Source of the DNA: a bacterium UBP14_UBA6098
GTDB lineage: Bacteria > UBP14 > UBA6098
DNA length: 64,000 nucleotides
Direction of reading: 5' to 3'
NCBI GenBank assembly: GCA_002428525.1
Contig: DIWU01000002.1
Coordinates: 14,027 to 78,026 of the forward strand
In this document: positions 60,908 through 64,000 of the stretch, one piece after another
Numbering within the stretch: the first letter of the stretch is position 1
How the letters are laid out: every line of letters starts with the position of its first letter
Translations under genes and position numbers: made by a program
Notes under the pieces: model-generated
Databases searched by the model: none
The model's input: only the letters and a program-made list of their open reading frames with translations
Told to the model about the DNA's origin: nothing

Positions 60908-63900
60908 ATGGAAAATGTGAGAAGACTCACGGGATTGTTAGCTATCCTGATTCTCGCAGTCACGGCGCTTGCCGATGTGCCGCAATTGGTAAATTATCAG
61001 GGAAAGCTAATAGATGATGATGGTGTTCCGGTCACGGAAGCTGTTGACATCGGATTCAAAATCTGGAAAGACGAGACGAGCACTGTTCCGGGCGACCTTG
61101 TCTATACACAGACCGCGGCCAGTGTCACTCCAGTAAACGGTCTTTTCAATAAACTCATCACCCTGCCCTCGGATGTCGATTGGAACTCGCATTCCGAGCT
61201 TTGGCTCGAGGTGATAGTCGATGGAACAGAGCTTGCCCCCCGCGAGAGGATTACATCGGCATTTCATGCCCTCACAGTCGCGGACAGCGCGGTGACTCTC
61301 GATAAGCTCGCCCCCGGAACGACCGACAAACAGTTGATCCAGTGGAACAACACCACAAGGAAATGGACGCTTGTCGATGGTAGCGCGGTCGGCGGAGTGA
61401 ACTCGGTTACCGAAACAGGCGCCACGCCTTTGACTATCGCCCCGACTACCGGTGCTGTCACGATAACGATGGATCAAGCCGACGCCACTCACGACGGCTA
61501 TCTTTCGAGCGCTGATTATACCGCGTTCGACGACCATGTCACCAACGACGGCGACCTCAACGGCTCCAACGAGCTTCAAGACCTCGACCTCACCGGCGAT
61601 ATTCTTACAATTACCGGCCTCACGTCCCCCGAGGAAATCGATCTCTCCGGTTACGACCAGAGCGGCGATATCGGGAACAGGACATACACCGAGGACAATT
61701 ATGTCACCGACGGCCAGACCGTTACCGCCTCTATCGATGCCCTCGATCAAGCCGTGAACGATAACGCCGAAGCTATCGCCGGTTTCTCGACCAACCAGAT
61801 CAAGAACAGCGGCTCGACCGCGAGCGTGACTGTGGCCGAGACCGACACGATCCATTTCGTCACCGGCGGCGTTGCGAGCGGCTATATCGCCGATGACGGC
61901 AATGTCGGCTTCCATCAGGACCTCATCGTCGGCGGCGATATCGTTATGGCCACGACCAATCAGCTTCGTTTCGCCGATGCCGACGCCAAGAGTGTCAGCG
62001 ATGCGGCTATCGTCGGAGCCGGAACAAGCCCGCTCTATGTCGGCGAGAAAAAGATCCTCGTCGATGGCGATCAGACAAACTGGCTTTATGGCGACGGCGC
62101 TCCGGTAGTCGGTCTTGGCACCGATAACGATTATTACCTCGATGAGGTCACAAGCGATTATTATTACAAATCCGCCGGTAGCTGGTCGCTCGTCGGCAAC
62201 CTCCGCGGAATCGGCTGGTTCAGCGGCCCGAGCGATCCGCCCGCCGCGGCTTCACCCTATAAAAAGGACGATGTTTGGGTGAGAACCGCCGACGATCCCG
62301 CCACGGATAAGGGCAATTATTGGAGATATGTCGAGGACGGTGGCGGCGATTACTGGGTCTTCGTCGGTAACCTCTCCGGCCCCCGCGGAACACGCGGCGA
62401 AACAGGTGCCACGATTCTCACCGGCGAAAGCGCTCCGGCCTTTCTCGAGGGTGCTACCGGAGATTACTTTATTCAAAAGGACGGCACCCATAGATACCTC
62501 TGGGGTCCTAAGGATGCAGTCGATGGCTGGCCTGAAACTTGGGATGTCGATCTTGTCGGCCCCGCCGGCGGAAGAAGCCTCCATCATGGAACAGCGGTTC
62601 CTGTCACGGTCGAAGGCAGTATCGACGGCGATTTCTACCTCAAAACCGACGACAATACCCTTTGGGGGCCGAAGCTTGCCGGCACTTGGCCGGGTTCGGG
62701 CGTTTCCCTCGTCGGCCCAACCGGCCCCACCGGCGCTACCGGCGATGCAGGTGTGGACGGCGTTGGTCTCGAGTATGTTTGGGGTTCAGGCGAAGACGAA
62801 TACAAACTCGGCATCAAGCGCGAAGACGAAGGTAGTTATACATACCAGCTTCTTCGCGGCCCCACCGGCCCCTCAGGCCCGCAAGGCCCCGCCGGAACAG
62901 GCCTCACGAACAAAGGCGCATGGAACCCTGTTTCAACCTATGCGAGCGGCGATTATGTCTTCGACGAGTCCTCCGACGATCCTGAAGTGAATTCGATGTG
63001 GATCTGCCAAGCGGATGTTTCAACACCCGGCACTCAGCCGAAATCCGACGCAACACATTGGGTTGAGTTCCAAGCCCCGGCAGGCGCCGACGGCGAGGAC
63101 GGCCAAGACGCCTATGTCTATATCGCCTTCGCCAGCGACGACGAAGGTGCTGATTTCACAGTTACATACGACCCCGATGCTGATCCGCCGCTCGACTTCA
63201 TCGCCATTCTTTCATCCGATGTTGAACTCGATCCCGAAGCTCTTGGTTTCGAGGACGAGTTCGACGGCCTTTGGCAGAAATTCAGGGGCGAACAGGGCAT
63301 CGACGGCGCACCGGCATATGTCTATATCGCTTATGCCGGAACAGATGCCGGCGCCGGTTTCAGCCCGACCTTCGATCCTTCACTGAATTATATCGCAATC
63401 TTATCGACAACTACCGAACTCACACCCGATCCGCCGCTTTATACAACCTATAAGGCGAACTTTGCGGGTTTATGGAAGCGCTACAAGGGCGACACCGGCC
63501 CCGCCGGAGACCCGGGCGTTGGCCTCGTTTTCCAATGGCATGAGACCGAGAACAAACTCGGAGTTGCGCAAGCCGATGAAGAAGAACCTATTCCGTGGAG
63601 CTATTCCGCCGACCTCACCGGCCCGGTTGCGGGCGAGGCCAATCAGGTGGTTTATAAGGATGCCTCAAACCTGCCCGCCGGTAGCGACGATTTCACCTTC
63701 GACGGCACCGATGTCAGTATCGGCAACGACCTTCATGTCGATGGCGATATTTATGTAAGCAACAATTCGATTCATTTCGTCGGAGGCTCCGGCACCGCGA
63801 CCTTGTCAGTCACAGAAGATGATGCGACTGCGGGTGCTCAATTTGCACTTGGATATATACAGCCTCTGGCTACAGCGCCAACTACTCCTTCAGCCGGCCG

Positions 63901-64000
63901 TGTCTATTTGAATACCGGCACCGGCAAAGCCATGATTTACACCGGTTCGGTCTGGGAGGACTACGAAGGTCCGACCGGCCCCACCGGCCCGACCGGAGCA
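60908..64000 (+). CDS. Collagen-like secreted tail-fibre protein, 3' end outside window
   Basis: The frame stays open for 1031 codons to the window edge. ATG 60908 follows AAAGGA and begins a signal peptide (LTGLLAILILAVTALA). An in-frame ATG at 60842 would add 22 charged residues before it and is rejected. The 'LVNYQGKLIDDDGVPVTEA' domain matches the start of the 947-aa protein. Tail-fibre-like segments follow (SGYIADDGNVGFHQDLIV), then collagen-type Gly-x-y stretches (GPRGTRGETGA; GPTGPTGATGDAG; GPTGPSGPQGPAG; GPTGPTGPTGA at the very end). Between these are repeated 'ATGDYFIQKDG ... YLWGP' and 'AYVYIAFASDDEGADF' modules. Probably a trimeric surface fibre. Confidence 0.8.
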   Translation, partial: MENVRRLTGLLAILILAVTALADVPQLVNYQGKLIDDDGVPVTEAVDIGFKIWKDETSTVPGDLVYTQTAASVTPVNGLFNKLITLPSDVDWNSHSELWLEVIVDGTELAPRERITSAFHALTVADSAVTLDKLAPGTTDKQLIQWNNTTRKWTLVDGSAVGGVNSVTETGATPLTIAPTTGAVTITMDQADATHDGYLSSADYTAFDDHVTNDGDLNGSNELQDLDLTGDILTITGLTSPEEIDLSGYDQSGDIGNRTYTEDNYVTDGQTVTASIDALDQAVNDNAEAIAGFSTNQIKNSGSTASVTVAETDTIHFVTGGVASGYIADDGNVGFHQDLIVGGDIVMATTNQLRFADADAKSVSDAAIVGAGTSPLYVGEKKILVDGDQTNWLYGDGAPVVGLGTDNDYYLDEVTSDYYYKSAGSWSLVGNLRGIGWFSGPSDPPAAASPYKKDDVWVRTADDPATDKGNYWRYVEDGGGDYWVFVGNLSGPRGTRGETGATILTGESAPAFLEGATGDYFIQKDGTHRYLWGPKDAVDGWPETWDVDLVGPAGGRSLHHGTAVPVTVEGSIDGDFYLKTDDNTLWGPKLAGTWPGSGVSLVGPTGPTGATGDAGVDGVGLEYVWGSGEDEYKLGIKREDEGSYTYQLLRGPTGPSGPQGPAGTGLTNKGAWNPVSTYASGDYVFDESSDDPEVNSMWICQADVSTPGTQPKSDATHWVEFQAPAGADGEDGQDAYVYIAFASDDEGADFTVTYDPDADPPLDFIAILSSDVELDPEALGFEDEFDGLWQKFRGEQGIDGAPAYVYIAYAGTDAGAGFSPTFDPSLNYIAILSTTTELTPDPPLYTTYKANFAGLWKRYKGDTGPAGDPGVGLVFQWHETENKLGVAQADEEEPIPWSYSADLTGPVAGEANQVVYKDASNLPAGSDDFTFDGTDVSIGNDLHVDGDIYVSNNSIHFVGGSGTATLSVTEDDATAGAQFALGYIQPLATAPTTPSAGRVYLNTGTGKAMIYTGSVWEDYEGPTGPTGPTGA

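Overview
The window comes from a Gram-negative-type (diderm) bacterium of moderate GC content. It carries lptD, lpxA, gmhA, a SurA-type chaperone, a PorV/PorQ-like outer-membrane protein and several secreted proteins ending in FlgD-like/type IX-style C-terminal domains. That combination, with frequent TTG/GTG starts and very long Ig/PKD-like surface proteins, is typical of uncultured lineages around the Fibrobacterota-Chlorobiota-Bacteroidota (FCB) group. This placement is inference; the window has no rRNA to settle it. Promoters resemble the sigma-70 consensus (TTGACA / TATATT) rather than the Bacteroidota type.

Layout. 1-6.9 kb: 3' part of valS, three tandem parvulin-type chaperones and a YjbQ-family protein. 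6.9-10.7 kb: an envelope-stress-like set (ECF sigma factor, putative anti-sigma factor, two Spy/CpxP-like proteins) and small envelope proteins. 10.7-14.5 kb: acylphosphatase, a LOG-like protein, tRNA-Pro, radA and a secreted protein. 14.6-18.5 kb: lptD and an HU gene. 18.6-32.4 kb: a housekeeping superoperon (cysteine desulfurase, Ig-like lipoprotein, rimP-nusA-infB-DUF503-rbfA-DHH phosphoesterase-truB-ribF-rpsO-pnp-lpxA). 32.5-37.2 kb: rpmB, a 947-residue secreted protein and a polyprenyl-phosphate sugar transferase. 37.2-43.9 kb: the accessory region. 43.9-60.3 kb: a polytopic membrane protein, a 3107-residue vWA/PKD-like surface protein, nadK, a phosphohexomutase, a BNR-repeat secreted protein, a PorV-like protein and gmhA. 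60.3-64 kb: a structured intergenic element and the start of a collagen-like secreted protein that leaves the window.

The most unusual part is 37.2-43.9 kb. An isolated hutU (urocanate hydratase) is followed by an array of small modules: one AT-rich HEPN-like gene, four hicB-hicA toxin-antitoxin pairs in reversed order, and a pentapeptide-repeat potassium-channel-like gene. A diverged copy of the last codons of hutU lies before each unit. Several copies also carry a shared leader and ribosome-binding site. No integrase, transposase or attC site is visible. The pattern looks like repeated capture of cassettes at the 3' end of hutU, each leaving behind an old gene end.

A second unexplained signal is a pair of unlinked intergenic elements (11610-11769 and 60369-60486). 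Both fold on paper into the same three-armed, cloverleaf-like plan closed by a GGCGTCGG / CCGACGCC stem.
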